Shown here: positions 34,529-43,408 of the stretch, piece by piece
How positions within the stretch are numbered: position 1 is the first letter of the stretch
Layout: every line of letters starts with the position of its first letter
Source of the DNA: Roseiarcus sp049509635
GTDB taxonomy: Bacteria; Pseudomonadota; Alphaproteobacteria; Rhizobiales; Beijerinckiaceae
Assembly: GCA_049509635.1 (NCBI GenBank)
Contig: JBEKZS010000033.1
Coordinates: 1 to 56,837, forward strand
Direction of reading: 5' to 3'
Length of the DNA stretch: 56,837 nucleotides
Program-made: the position numbers and the translations under genes
The notes under the pieces: model-generated
Database searches by the model: none
What the model saw: only the letters and a program-made list of their open reading frames with translations
What the model was told of the DNA's origin: nothing

Positions 34529-35844
34529 TGTCCGCCGTGAAATTCCGGCAGAGCCGGCTTTGCGCCAAATATGAGCTGATTGGGATTGCGCTCAAACGCG
34601 CGAATCGCCTGATCGAGGTCGCCGAGCGTCCGGCGCGCGTCGACGGCGAGCGACTCATATTCACGCAGGCCGGAGCCCGAGAACCGCGTCAGACCGACCG
34701 CGACGTCCTTGGTGCGCTGATTGAGGTCGTCGGCGAATTTGCGGACCGAGCGGGCGGCTTCGCCGACGTCGGACAGCGCGCCCTTGGTTTCGGGAGAGCC
34801 CAGGAATTTCTGCGCGCTCGTCATCAGTCCGTCGAGCTGGTCAGCCGAATTGTCGAGCTTGGCGGCGAGCTCGGCGGCGTTCTTCAGCGCGCGATCGACA
34901 TTGCCCCTGTTGTCCTCGATCGTCTGTGCGAACTGCGCGACATTGTCGACGACCCCGGCGATCTTCCTGGAGTCGACCGCCGCGGCCAGATTGCGGAAGT
35001 CGCCGAGCGCGGCTTTGAGGACGTCGGCCGTGCCGCTCAGCCTCCTGGCGAGCTCGGCGGAATCGCCGAGCAGCCTGTTGAGATGGCCTTGATCGTTGGC
35101 GAGATCGCTGGAAAAGGCCGCGACATTATCGACGACTTCATGAACCTTGCCGGGATCAACCGCCTTGACGAGCTTGTCGACGTCGTCCGACAGGCCCTGT
35201 AGCCTGTTGGCGAGCGGACCGAGCTTCTGGCCGAGATCGGCGACCCCGCTGAGCGCCGCGCCGACGCCCGATGAATTTTCGGCGAGCGCCTTGGAGAAGG
35301 CATCGACGTTCTTCAGCGCGTCGGTGATCGCCGGGCCGCTGTCGCCGAGCAGCTTGTCGGCCTTCTCCAGAACGCCATCGGCCTTGGCCGACAGGCGCTG
35401 GACGTTCTCGAGCAGATTCTGGAAATCCGAGCGGTCCGCGTTGATCGTCGGCGGGCCGCCGTCCGGCCCCGGCGTCAATGCGGGCGTCGTCTCGGCGCCG
35501 CCCGTCAGCGCAATCGCGGCGACGCCGGTGAGGCCTTGCAATTCCAGGCGGGCCTTGGTGTCGGTCTTGATCGGCGTGCGGCCGCCGACATCGATGAGCG
35601 CGGCGACCTTGCTCGGATCGTCCTCCAGAAAATCGATAGCGGTCACCGCGCCGACGTTCAGGCCGTTGAACAGCACGCTGCTGCCGCGCGTGAGTCCGGA
35701 CACGGACCCGCTGAAGACGACCCGGTAGGTCTTGTGCTCGGCCGTCTTCGACGAGCCCGAGAACCAGAGGACGAACAGGAAACCGGCGACGATCACCGCG
35801 AGAGTGAAGGCGCCGACCAGAACATAATTGGCTTTCGTCTCCAT
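34525..35844 (-). CDS. MCE-domain (MlaD-like) lipid-binding protein
   Basis: The 439-residue protein has one N-terminal transmembrane helix (METKANYVLVGAFTLAVIVAGFLFVLWF), the MCE domain (about 35-125; YRVVFSGSVSGLTRGSSVLFNGLNVGAV) and a long helical region (150-420) containing repeated NVDAFSKALAEN/NVAAFSSDLAND/NVAQFAQTIEDN segments. In relatives the MCE domains form hexameric rings and the helices a tunnel across the periplasm for lipids. It lies 89 bases after the ATPase gene and overlaps the lipoprotein gene. Confidence 0.92.
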   Translation of the reverse strand: METKANYVLVGAFTLAVIVAGFLFVLWFSGSSKTAEHKTYRVVFSGSVSGLTRGSSVLFNGLNVGAVTAIDFLEDDPSKVAALIDVGGRTPIKTDTKARLELQGLTGVAAIALTGGAETTPALTPGPDGGPPTINADRSDFQNLLENVQRLSAKADGVLEKADKLLGDSGPAITDALKNVDAFSKALAENSSGVGAALSGVADLGQKLGPLANRLQGLSDDVDKLVKAVDPGKVHEVVDNVAAFSSDLANDQGHLNRLLGDSAELARRLSGTADVLKAALGDFRNLAAAVDSRKIAGVVDNVAQFAQTIEDNRGNVDRALKNAAELAAKLDNSADQLDGLMTSAQKFLGSPETKGALSDVGEAARSVRKFADDLNQRTKDVAVGLTRFSGSGLREYESLAVDARRTLGDLDQAIRAFERNPNQLIFGAKPALPEFHGGQ

Positions 35845-35933
35845 GCCATTCCCAATCCGCGGCGATCAACGCCTGTGTCGCAACCATCCGCGCGCCAAAT
35901 TGTTCCCGCGACCGCGCCGCCGCGCGACGCTCG

Positions 35934-36770
35934 TCACGACCCCGCGGCCGGTTCGGACGCCAGCCGGCTCACCCTCCGCCCCTCTCCCCTCTTCCCATGA
36001 AAATAGGCCTTTAGCCAGGGATCATCTGACTCCAGCAGATCGGCGATCGGGCCCACGGCGATCACGCGTCCCTGGCCCAGGGCGGCCACGCGGTCGCAGA
36101 TCGCGTAGAGACTGTCGAGATCGTGAGTCACCATGAAGACGGTGAGGTCCAGGGTCCTCTGCAAAGTCGCAATGAGATCGTCGAACTCGCCGGCGCCGAT
36201 GGGGTCGAGGCCGGAGGTCGGCTCGTCGAGGAACAGGATGTCGGGATCGAGCGCCAACGCCCGGGCGAGCGCGGCGCGCTTGATCATGCCCCCCGACAAT
36301 TCGGAGGGGTATTTGGCCGCGGCGTCGGGCGGCAGGCCGACCAGCGCGAGCTTGAGCATCGCCAGTTCGTCGCGCAGACGCGTCGAAATGCCGAGGTGTT
36401 CGCGCATCGGCGCCTGCACGTTCTGCTTGACCGTCAGATTGGAGAACAGCGCGCCCTGCTGGAACAAGACACCCCGCCTCTGCTCGATCTGATCGCGCTC
36501 GGCATGGGTCATTGCGTCGATGTCCTGCCCGTAGACCTCGATGACGCCGCTGCGCTTGGGGATCAGGCCGAGAATGGTGCGGGTCAGCACCGACTTCCCG
36601 GCTCCCGAGGCGCCGACGAAGCCGAGCACTTCGCCGCGATAGATATCGAGGTCGAGCCCGTTCATCACCAGTTTGTCGCCGAAGCCGACCTCGAGGCCGC
36701 GCACGCGCAACACAGTCTCGCGCCGCGGAGCGCTCGCGCTCCCGCCATCGCGCCGCCCCTCCGCGCTCAT
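35934..36770 (-). CDS. MlaF-like ABC transporter ATP-binding protein
   Basis: The 278-residue ATPase energises the MCE lipid transporter at the inner membrane. Walker A is GASGAGKS, the Q-loop region is RRGVLFQQGALFSNLTV, the signature is LSGGMIKRAALARAL (LSGGM is characteristic of MlaF) and Walker B is DILFLDEPTSGLDP with the H-loop MVTHD. The ATG at 36770 gives about 20 extra N-terminal residues before the ABC core; the open frame upstream was not used. It starts 31 bases after mlaE. Confidence 0.94.
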   Translation of the reverse strand: MSAEGRRDGGSASAPRRETVLRVRGLEVGFGDKLVMNGLDLDIYRGEVLGFVGASGAGKSVLTRTILGLIPKRSGVIEVYGQDIDAMTHAERDQIEQRRGVLFQQGALFSNLTVKQNVQAPMREHLGISTRLRDELAMLKLALVGLPPDAAAKYPSELSGGMIKRAALARALALDPDILFLDEPTSGLDPIGAGEFDDLIATLQRTLDLTVFMVTHDLDSLYAICDRVAALGQGRVIAVGPIADLLESDDPWLKAYFHGKRGEGRRVSRLASEPAAGS

Positions 36771-36801
36771 GCGCGGCGAACCGCGACCACGCCGGCGCCC
36801 C

Positions 36802-37935
36802 TCAATTGCGCACCGCCGCGAAGAACATGGCGAACAGGCCATCGACCACGATCACCATGAAGATCGACTTGACCACCGAATTGGTCACTTGACTGCCGAG
36901 CGATTCGGCCGATCCCTGGACCGCGAAGCCCTCGACGGACGCGATCAGTCCGATCACCAGCGCCATGAACGGCGCCTTGCTGATCCCGATCATGAAAATG
37001 CTGACGTCGATCGCCTCCTTCAGCCGCTCGAGGTAGACTTCCGGGCTGATCCCGCCATAGGTCCAGGAGACGAGAAGGCCGCCGAACAGGGCGGCGAGGT
37101 CGGCGAGGAAGGTGAGGACCGGCAGGGCGACGATCAGCGCAGCCACGCGCGGCACGATCAGAACCTCGATCGGATCGAGCGCCATGACCTTGAGCGCGTC
37201 GATCTCCTCGCGCATCTTCATCGAGCCGATCTCGGCGGTGATCGCCGATCCCGAGCGGCCGGCGATCATGATCGAAGTCAGGAGGACGCCGAGTTCGCGC
37301 AGGACGAGAATGCCGATCAGGTTGACCGCGAAAGGCGTCGCGCCGAAGCGCTGAAGCTGGAAGATGCCTTGCTGGGCGACGATCGCGCCGACCAGAAAAT
37401 TGATGAGCACGATGATGGGAACACTGCGAAACCCGAACGCCTCGAAATGAAACACCAACGAGGTCAGCCGCCAGCGCGCGGGATGGACGACCAGCCAGGC
37501 CGTCTTCGAAACGACCTGACCGAGGAACCCGACGCCTTGGACGAGATCGCGCCCGGCCGTATAGACGCTTTCGCCGATATCCCCGAGCAGCGCCACGACC
37601 GGTGCGACATGCGGGCGTCCAGGCGCCTCGAAACTGCGGTAATGGGCTTCGCGGATCAGAATCTTGTGCTCCGGCGACGTCAGGGCATAGGCGACGTTCA
37701 TGCCTCCGGCCGCCAGTTGCGCTCTCGACCGATCGATGAGCCAGGCGCCCGCGGTGTCGAGATGGCCGATGCCCGCGAGGTCGATCGTCGCGCTGCGCGC
37801 GCCCTGCGCGGAGACCACGAGATTTTCGGCTTGAGCTTCCGCCAGGGAGCCCGAATTGACCGTCCAGTCGCCCGCCAGCGATAGGCGAACGCCTTCCGCC
37901 GTCGGTTCACTCGTGGTCGAAGGCGCAGAGGACAT
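36802..37935 (-). CDS. MlaE-like ABC permease with N-terminal STAS-like domain
   Basis: The 377-residue protein has a STAS-like domain fused at the N-terminus (about 10-110; VRLSLAGDWTVNSGSLAEAQ...ATIDLAGIGHLDTAGAWLIDR) and an MlaE permease domain (about 125-377) with SVPIIVLINFLVGAIVAQQ, LVLRELGVLLTSIMIAGRSGSAITAEIGSM, and GGISPEVYLERLKEAI. The fused STAS part replaces the separate MlaB subunit of enterobacteria. It opens the operon; the ATG at 37935 is preceded by GGAG (TTGGAGAC). Function is inner-membrane part of retrograde or anterograde phospholipid/sterol transport. Confidence 0.92.
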   Translation of the reverse strand: MSSAPSTTSEPTAEGVRLSLAGDWTVNSGSLAEAQAENLVVSAQGARSATIDLAGIGHLDTAGAWLIDRSRAQLAAGGMNVAYALTSPEHKILIREAHYRSFEAPGRPHVAPVVALLGDIGESVYTAGRDLVQGVGFLGQVVSKTAWLVVHPARWRLTSLVFHFEAFGFRSVPIIVLINFLVGAIVAQQGIFQLQRFGATPFAVNLIGILVLRELGVLLTSIMIAGRSGSAITAEIGSMKMREEIDALKVMALDPIEVLIVPRVAALIVALPVLTFLADLAALFGGLLVSWTYGGISPEVYLERLKEAIDVSIFMIGISKAPFMALVIGLIASVEGFAVQGSAESLGSQVTNSVVKSIFMVIVVDGLFAMFFAAVRN

Positions 37936-38925
37936 TGGAGACTCGGGTAATTCCGCGGGAGTAGGCTCATATCGCGGCCCGGCGCGCCTGTCGAGCACCG
38001 CGGGTCCGCCGCGCTCCCGCAGCGCGGCGAGGATTGGCGCGCCGCCCCGTGCCATCTCAGGAAGTCGAGGCCGGAACGGGCACAAAACCGGCACGAATCG
38101 GCCCTAGCGCGATTCGCGCGCGGAACCGGCGGAGCACGAGCCGATCAGCGCCGAGCATCCGGCGTATGAATGCGCATGGTCGACGCCACCGGATCGTGCG
38201 GCTCCGGGGGCGTCCCGGTCCGGGACCGTCAGCCCACATCGGGCACAAAACCGGCACGAATCGGCTTCCCTGAATTAGCGCCGTGGTTGGCCGCCCCGGC
38301 GCAAGCGCATCGGCCCGCCGATCGCCGACATGGTTAGCGCTGTCTTATCTCGGCTCGGCTCGCGACGCCCCATACCGGGACGATCCGGGCAAAGAGGGTA
38401 CGAACCGGGCACGAATCGCCGACGCGGAGGTTCTCGGCCGACCCGCCGCCCCTCGCCGCGGCGCGGGAAGCGAGCGGAGTCGGGGCTCGGGCGAGGGGAG
38501 CACGCGCGCCGCGACCCTCCATGGCCGCGAACGCCTGACCCCGGTGGCCCATCGCGCGATATGAGATGGTTGTGGTCCGCGGCGTTGGTCTGGCGCGAGC
38601 GCGCGGCGCGACGATCCCGCGCGCCGGCCTCTTCCCGCGCCTCGCCGCAATCTTCACTTGCTTCGCCGAGTTCGTCGACAAAGCACGGCGCGCCGTCCGA
38701 TCTTCGCCCCATCGCTCCGCGGCCCGCGGATCCCGCCGGGTCGATGAAAAGGTACGACCGGCGGCGGCTTGGGTACTCTCCACAATTTTCAGCGCGGCGC
38801 GGATGATCTAGGTTCGGGTCAAGGATGGCCGCGGCGCTTGGCTCGCCGAGCCCTCCCGGTCTGCCGACGAACGCGACCACGAGCCCGATCCCATTCCCGA
38901 CCGTGAGTTCGAACTGGAGAATTTC
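37936..38925. other. 990-base spacer with short direct repeats
   Basis: Upstream of the MCE operon and of the pilin gene there is nearly 1 kb without a supportable gene. It contains a 25-base direct repeat (38078-38102 and 38241-38265, with a diverged third copy at 38397-38420) and a small palindrome at 38212-38226. Long open frames on both strands are Arg/Pro-rich and show no domain. Confidence 0.5.
38078..38265 (+). repeat. 25-base direct repeat pair, 163 bases apart
   Basis: The two perfect copies (38078-38102, 38241-38265) read GGGCACAAAACCGGCACGAA followed by TCGGC. A related GGTACGAACCGGGCACGAAT lies at 38397. The interval between the first two contains the GTCCCGG-T-CCGGGAC hairpin (38212-38226). 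The repeated motif is unlike the surrounding GC pattern and could be a protein-binding site. Confidence 0.7.
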
Positions 38926-39090
38926 GTGAGGTCATCTTTGAGAATATTCCTGATTGACGATGCCGGCGCGACCGCCATTGAATACGCTCTGATCGCAACG
39001 TTGATCGCGCTGGCGGTCATTCCTTCCATGAACTCGATGAGCAGCAAGCTGAAGGCCGTGTTCAACGAAGTGTCGTCAAATCTGAAATAG
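38926..39090 (+). CDS. Flp/Fap type IVb pilin
   Basis: A 54-residue protein from a GTG with GGAG six bases upstream. It has the Flp pilin form: short positively charged leader (MRSSLRIFLIDDAG), the mature start ATAIEYALIATLIALAVI (the conserved Glu and Tyr at the start of the hydrophobic helix) and a polar tail ending SSNLK. Type IVb pilins are cut after the glycine by a CpaA-type peptidase and assembled by the tad machinery in tight adherence. None of those genes is next to it here, so it stands alone. The ATG/GTG choice and family fit are good; it is too short for long-ORF searches. Confidence 0.85.
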   Translation: MRSSLRIFLIDDAGATAIEYALIATLIALAVIPSMNSMSSKLKAVFNEVSSNLK

Positions 39091-39370
39091 CCCGGCGCGT
39101 CGGCCCGGCCCTGCGCCGGCGGACTCCCAACGATGACAGAGGGAGTTGGACAGAACGATGATCGCGCGATGACGGCCTACCCTTATGAGCCAAGCGGCGC
39201 CGCTGTCGGCTACACCCTTGCGGTCGCAATCGCGCGATCATCATCCTTCTCTTTGTCGACGGGGCGGCGTAGGGTTGCGGCGACCGTGTGAAGGGCGATT
39301 CGTCGTATCAGGCATCAGGAAGCGGTTCCGGCGCGACGTTGCAGCAGCCTAGCGGCCGCGAGCGTCGGCG
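39091..39370. other. Spacer after the pilin gene with a 14-bp inverted repeat
   Basis: The 280-base gap between the pilin and kinase genes contains a perfect 14-base inverted repeat (39157-39170 and 39229-39242, GATGATCGCGCGAT / ATCGCGCGATCATC) separated by 58 bases. In RNA this would form a stem over a large loop. A 52-codon ORF at 39133-39291 is open through it but has no family features. Confidence 0.55.
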
Positions 39371-41137
39371 ATGATCATTGCGCGGCCGTCGTCGGCCCCG
39401 AAAGCGCCCGAGTCGGGCAGAGCGAAACTCGCGCCGCGCCGCGCGATTGCAGATCGACGAGGGCGGACGCTTTTGAACCTCTGGCAGCCAGCGCTTGATT
39501 CGCGGTCTCTCTTCGGCCGTTCGCATCTTTCGCGCCGCGAGTTCTGGGCGATCTCCCTTGCGTTCCTGACGATCTATCTTGCGCTCAACACGCTCACCGC
39601 ATGGTACCAGCTCAACAGGCTCGGCATCACCTTGTGGAGCCCTGACAATGGACTGAGCCTCCTTCTGCTGATCGAGTCGATGGCCTTCGCGCCGGTCGTG
39701 TTCCTGAGCGAGGTTCTGGTCGACGTGTTCATCAATCACGTTCGGCACAACATCTACCTGATCGTCGGCGCCGACCTGCTGCTCGCGGTCGGCTACGCGG
39801 CGCTCGCGCTCATCATGAGAGACTTACTGAGATTCGACCCCAAGCGGGTTCGCCTCGCGGACGTCACCATGCTCCTGATCGTCGTGCCGGCCGGCGCGAC
39901 CGTGACGTCGCTCGGTTATTGCGGCTTTCTGTTTCTTGCCGGGACGATTCCGGCCGATCAGTTCGCCATCGCGCTCCACCGCTTCTGGGTGGGCGACACT
40001 GTCGGGATGATCGTAGTCATTCCGGCGGCGGCCGCGGTGCGCGGATTTCACGCGATGGCGGGCGGCCCCTGGTCCGGGCGCGACCTCGTCAGCACGCTCG
40101 GGTTCGCCGGGGGGCTGCTGCTGGCGCTGGGAGCGCTGGTCTGGGTGGGCGCCGAGAAGGACTACGCTCTCTTCTACCTCCTGTTCCTGCCTATCATCTG
40201 GGTCGGGATGCGGGCGGGCTTCGCCGGAGTCGCGATCGCGCTGCTGGCGACCCAGGTCGCGCTGTTCCTGACCAGCTCCTACGTCGGCTTCACCGCCGAC
40301 GATCTGGACGTGTTCCAGATGTTGATGCTGGTGCTCTCGATCACTGGCCTGCTGCTCGGCGCCGTCGTCACCGAACGCGAGCAATCGACGCGACTCCTCG
40401 GCGAGCAGCGTACCCAACTCGAGCGCCTTTCCGCACGCTCGCTCGTGGGCGGGATGGGGATGGCGCTCGCCCACGAGATCAGTCAGCCCTTGTCGACGGT
40501 GGCGACCTATCTCCACGCCGCGCGTCGGATGGTGCGGTCGGGCGCGGATCCGGACCTCGTCATGGAGGCGCTCGCCAAGGCGGAGATGGAGGCGCGACGG
40601 ACTCGCGAAGTGCTGGAGCGGGTCAGGGACTTCGTCTCGAGCGGCAGAATGGAGCTCGAGCCGGTCGATCTCCAGGATGTCCTCGCGAAGATTTCGGCGC
40701 TGTGCCACGACGACGCCCGCGCGAGGGGAGTCCAGCTGGGTGTCGAAAGCGCCCACGCGTGCGCCCCGCTGATCGCGAGCCGGATCGGGATCGAACAGGT
40801 GCTGAACAATCTCGTTGCGAATGCGATCGACGCCGCGTCGGAGCGGCCGGACGGGTCCGGCAACGTCGTCATGAGGGCCGAGAGCGTTGGCGATCGCGTG
40901 GCGATCATGGTCGAGGACAATGGCCGCGGAGTCGCACCCGACATCGCGGACACCTTGTTCGAGGCCTATCGCTCCACCAAGCCGCGAGGCATGGGACTCG
41001 GCCTCGCGATTAGTCGGCAGATCGTGCAAAGGCACGCCGGCCGGATCTGGTGGGAGCCCGTCGTTCCGACAGGAACGCGTTTCGTGATCGAGCTCCCGTC
41101 CGGCGCCGTCGCCAGCCGACAGGTCGCAGCCCGATGA
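39371..41137 (+). CDS. MASE1 sensor histidine kinase
   Basis: The 588-residue protein has an integral-membrane MASE1 sensory domain (about 60-330, eight or more hydrophobic segments, WSPDNGLSLLLL and VTSLGYCGFLFLAG) followed by a HisKA_2/FixL-like kinase core: H-box MALAHEISQPLSTVATYLHAARRM (His368), N-box NLVANAIDAAS, G-boxes DNGRGVAPDIA and GMGLGLAIS. No PAS domain is present, so the signal is sensed through the membrane domain. Start ATG at 39371 is poorly supported by a ribosome site; a TTG near 39470 is possible. The response regulator gene overlaps its stop (ATGA). Confidence 0.88.
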   Translation: MIIARPSSAPKAPESGRAKLAPRRAIADRRGRTLLNLWQPALDSRSLFGRSHLSRREFWAISLAFLTIYLALNTLTAWYQLNRLGITLWSPDNGLSLLLLIESMAFAPVVFLSEVLVDVFINHVRHNIYLIVGADLLLAVGYAALALIMRDLLRFDPKRVRLADVTMLLIVVPAGATVTSLGYCGFLFLAGTIPADQFAIALHRFWVGDTVGMIVVIPAAAAVRGFHAMAGGPWSGRDLVSTLGFAGGLLLALGALVWVGAEKDYALFYLLFLPIIWVGMRAGFAGVAIALLATQVALFLTSSYVGFTADDLDVFQMLMLVLSITGLLLGAVVTEREQSTRLLGEQRTQLERLSARSLVGGMGMALAHEISQPLSTVATYLHAARRMVRSGADPDLVMEALAKAEMEARRTREVLERVRDFVSSGRMELEPVDLQDVLAKISALCHDDARARGVQLGVESAHACAPLIASRIGIEQVLNNLVANAIDAASERPDGSGNVVMRAESVGDRVAIMVEDNGRGVAPDIADTLFEAYRSTKPRGMGLGLAISRQIVQRHAGRIWWEPVVPTGTRFVIELPSGAVASRQVAAR

Positions 41138-41754
41138 CGCCGGCGAGCCGCGTTCACATCGTCGACGATGACGCTTCGGTGCGGGATGCGCTGGCGCTTC
41201 TGCTCTCGACAGCCCAGATTGAATCACGAGGCTATGGATCGGCCGAGGAATTCCTCGCGTCCGGCGCGATCGGCGACGCCGTCTGCATACTGCTGGACAT
41301 TCAGCTCCCCGGGATGAGCGGCGTCGAACTTCTGGAGCGCGTCGCCTCGTCGGGCAGCAAGGCGGCCGTCATCATGATCACGGCCTATCCCGACGTGCCG
41401 ACCGCGGTCGCGACCATGAGAATGGGCGCGTTTCATTTCGTGCAGAAGCCGTTCGACGCCGAGGCGCTGCTTTTGACGATCGAGGAGGGCATCGCGCGAA
41501 GCAACGAGGTCGCCGACTTTCAGCGGGACGCCCACGAGATCGCCGGCCGATGGGCCACGCTGACGCGGCGCGAGCAGGAGGTTTTCGCGCTTCTCGCCGA
41601 GGGGCAACCGACGAAAGTCATCGCGGGACGGCTCTCGATCACGAATCGGACGGCGGAACATCACCGGGCCGCGGTGATGCAGAAGATGCAGGCGCGCACC
41701 ATTTCTCACCTCGTACGAATGGCGCTGAGAATCGAGCGCACAAGCCCGCTCTGA
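41134..41754 (+). CDS. FixJ/NodW-type response regulator
   Basis: The 206-residue regulator has a receiver domain (4-115) with DDD at 11-13, the phospho-acceptor Asp55 in LLLDIQLPGMSG, Thr and Lys switch residues (MITAY, FVQKPF), and a LuxR-type helix-turn-helix (145-200; LTRREQEVFALLAEGQPTKVIAGRLSITNRTAEHHRAAVMQKM). ATG overlaps the kinase stop, so the two form a translationally coupled pair. It probably activates transcription when phosphorylated by the MASE1 kinase; targets are unknown. Confidence 0.93.
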   Translation: MTPASRVHIVDDDASVRDALALLLSTAQIESRGYGSAEEFLASGAIGDAVCILLDIQLPGMSGVELLERVASSGSKAAVIMITAYPDVPTAVATMRMGAFHFVQKPFDAEALLLTIEEGIARSNEVADFQRDAHEIAGRWATLTRREQEVFALLAEGQPTKVIAGRLSITNRTAEHHRAAVMQKMQARTISHLVRMALRIERTSPL

Positions 41755-42159
41755 CCGGCGGCCCGATCCTCGACGACCCCGATCGATCCCGGCCGACGAA
41801 TCCGCGATCCCGCGCCTCGGCTCCGCGCCGGGAGCGGCGGGCCTGCGGCGCGCGACCGTCTTCGTGGCGGCGGGCGCCGCCATTGTTCCGAGAGGATGCG
41901 CCGGCCGCCGGTCAGCGCCCCCTTGATCGCGTTCAGATAGAGTTCGATGGCGCCCGCCCGGGCCAAGCCCTCTGCTTCGCGAGATGAATGCGCTTTGCCG
42001 CGAGGTCGTACGACCGATCGCAATAGTCCGCGACCGAGCCAGGCGCTTCAACGGCTCGGCGCGCCTCGCAAGCGGACGAAAACGGAACCCGCCGATCCGC
42101 GCCCGCCAGCGGTTGCGGTACGCAACCGCATGGGGACGGTTCGCCGCTGCCCGTGGCCG
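41755..42159. other. Spacer with possible gene remnant
   Basis: About 400 bases with no intact gene. On the minus strand two frames read EAPGSVADYCDRSYDLAAKR (about 42051-41990) and then RAGAIELYLNAIKGALTGGR (about 41970-41910), which look like one protein broken by a frameshift. I cannot name the family. Confidence 0.35.
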
Positions 42160-43173
42160 TCACGCCGCGGCGCGCGGCGACGCTGAACCGCCGCCCGACT
42201 GCCGGGCAGGGCCGGCCGCGCCCTCCTCACGTGACAATTCCGCTTCGAAGTAGGCGATCGTGTGGGCGAGCCCTTCGCGCAATGCGACGTTCGGCTTCCA
42301 CCCGAGCTGCGTGGCCGCGATCGCGATATCGGGCTGACGCTGCTTCGGATCGTCCTGCGGCAGCGGCTGGAAGGACAGCTTCGACTTCGATCCCGTAAGC
42401 TCGATCGTGAGTTCCGCCAGCTCGCGCATCGTGAACTCGCCGGGATTGCCGAGGTTGATCGGCCCCGGGATCGTCGCGGGGGCCTTCATGAAGTGGACGA
42501 CCCCCTCGATCAGGTCGTCCACATAACAGAACGAGCGCGTCTGCTCGCCATCGCCGTGGATCGTGATCGGTTCGCCCTTCAGCGCCTGGACGATGAAATT
42601 CGAAACCACGCGGCCGTCGCTCGGATGCATGCGCGGGCCGTAGGTGCTGAAGATCCGCGCCACCTTGATCTCCAGCCCATGCTGGCGATGATAGTCGAAG
42701 AACAGCGTCTCCCCACAGCGCTTGCCCTCGTCATAGCAGGAGCGCGGGCCGATCGGATTGACGTTGCCCCAATAGTCCTCAGTCTGCGGATGGATCGCCG
42801 GATCGCCGTAGACTTCCGATGTCGACGCCTGGAAAATCGGGCATTTCAGCCGCTTGGCGAGCCCGAGAATGTTGATGGCGCCGCGGACGCTCGTCTTGGT
42901 CGTTCGCACGGGGTCATATTGATAGTGGATCGGAGAGGCCGGACACGCGAGGTTGTAGATATGATCGACCTCGACATAGAGTGGAAAAGTGACGTCGTGG
43001 CGCAGCAATTCGAACCGGGGATTGCCGATCAGATGGACGATGTTGGACTTGCCGCCGGTGGAGAAATTGTCGACGCAGATGACGTCGTGACCGTCCGCGA
43101 TCAATCGATCGCACAAATGCGAGCCGAGAAAGCCCGCGCCGCCCGTCACCAGCACCCTCTTGTGATCGCTCAT
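42160..43173 (-). CDS. uxs: UDP-glucuronate decarboxylase (UDP-xylose synthase)
   Basis: The 337-residue short-chain dehydrogenase-type enzyme converts UDP-glucuronate to UDP-xylose. The NAD site is TGGAGFLGSHLCDRL, the catalytic triad shows TSEVYGDP and SCYDEGKRCGETL (Tyr and Lys of the YxxxK pair), and ASPIHYQYDPVRTTKTSV is typical of the UXS branch. The start at 43173 follows GGGG nine bases upstream; the ATG three codons earlier has too little room for a ribosome site. The product UDP-xylose would feed exopolysaccharide or lipopolysaccharide synthesis. The last 20 residues are Ala/Gly-rich. Confidence 0.93.
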   Translation of the reverse strand: MSDHKRVLVTGGAGFLGSHLCDRLIADGHDVICVDNFSTGGKSNIVHLIGNPRFELLRHDVTFPLYVEVDHIYNLACPASPIHYQYDPVRTTKTSVRGAINILGLAKRLKCPIFQASTSEVYGDPAIHPQTEDYWGNVNPIGPRSCYDEGKRCGETLFFDYHRQHGLEIKVARIFSTYGPRMHPSDGRVVSNFIVQALKGEPITIHGDGEQTRSFCYVDDLIEGVVHFMKAPATIPGPINLGNPGEFTMRELAELTIELTGSKSKLSFQPLPQDDPKQRQPDIAIAATQLGWKPNVALREGLAHTIAYFEAELSREEGAAGPARQSGGGSASPRAAA

Positions 43174-43281
43174 CGCGCGCATCCCCGTGCTTCAGGCATG
43201 GTGTATCGAGTCACCGTTGACGCCGCCAGCGTCGAAGCCGGGATCCGTCGACCGCAAGGTCGGGGTCAATTTCATGGTATA

Positions 43282-43299
43282 TGTCCAGATTGTCCAGAT
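43282..43299 (+). promoter_or_regulatory. Tandem TGTCCAGAT direct repeat
   Basis: TGTCCAGAT occurs twice head-to-tail in the 235-base gap between the divergent uxs and nucleoside hydrolase genes. A tandem half-site arrangement could bind a regulator; this is speculation. Confidence 0.25.
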
Positions 43300-43408
43300 C
43301 AGGCGCAGGATTTATCCCGCCCCGAAGATGACGCGCGCCACGCTCGGCGGGCGGCGCCGAAGGGTCCCGCAATCCACGGACTGATCTCGAATCGCTCGCA
43401 GGGTTCCG

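Noticed and set aside
38275..38880. 201-codon minus-strand ORF before the pilin gene
   Set aside because: Low-complexity Arg/Gly/Pro text with no similarity; it spans a diverged repeat and lacks a start signal.
39133..39291. 52-codon ORF after the pilin gene
   Set aside because: It begins with ATG but has no convincing ribosome-binding site or family match, and it runs through the inverted repeat.
43187..43384. 65-codon ORF between uxs and the nucleoside hydrolase gene
   Set aside because: It occupies the divergent control region and shows no ribosome-binding site or motif.
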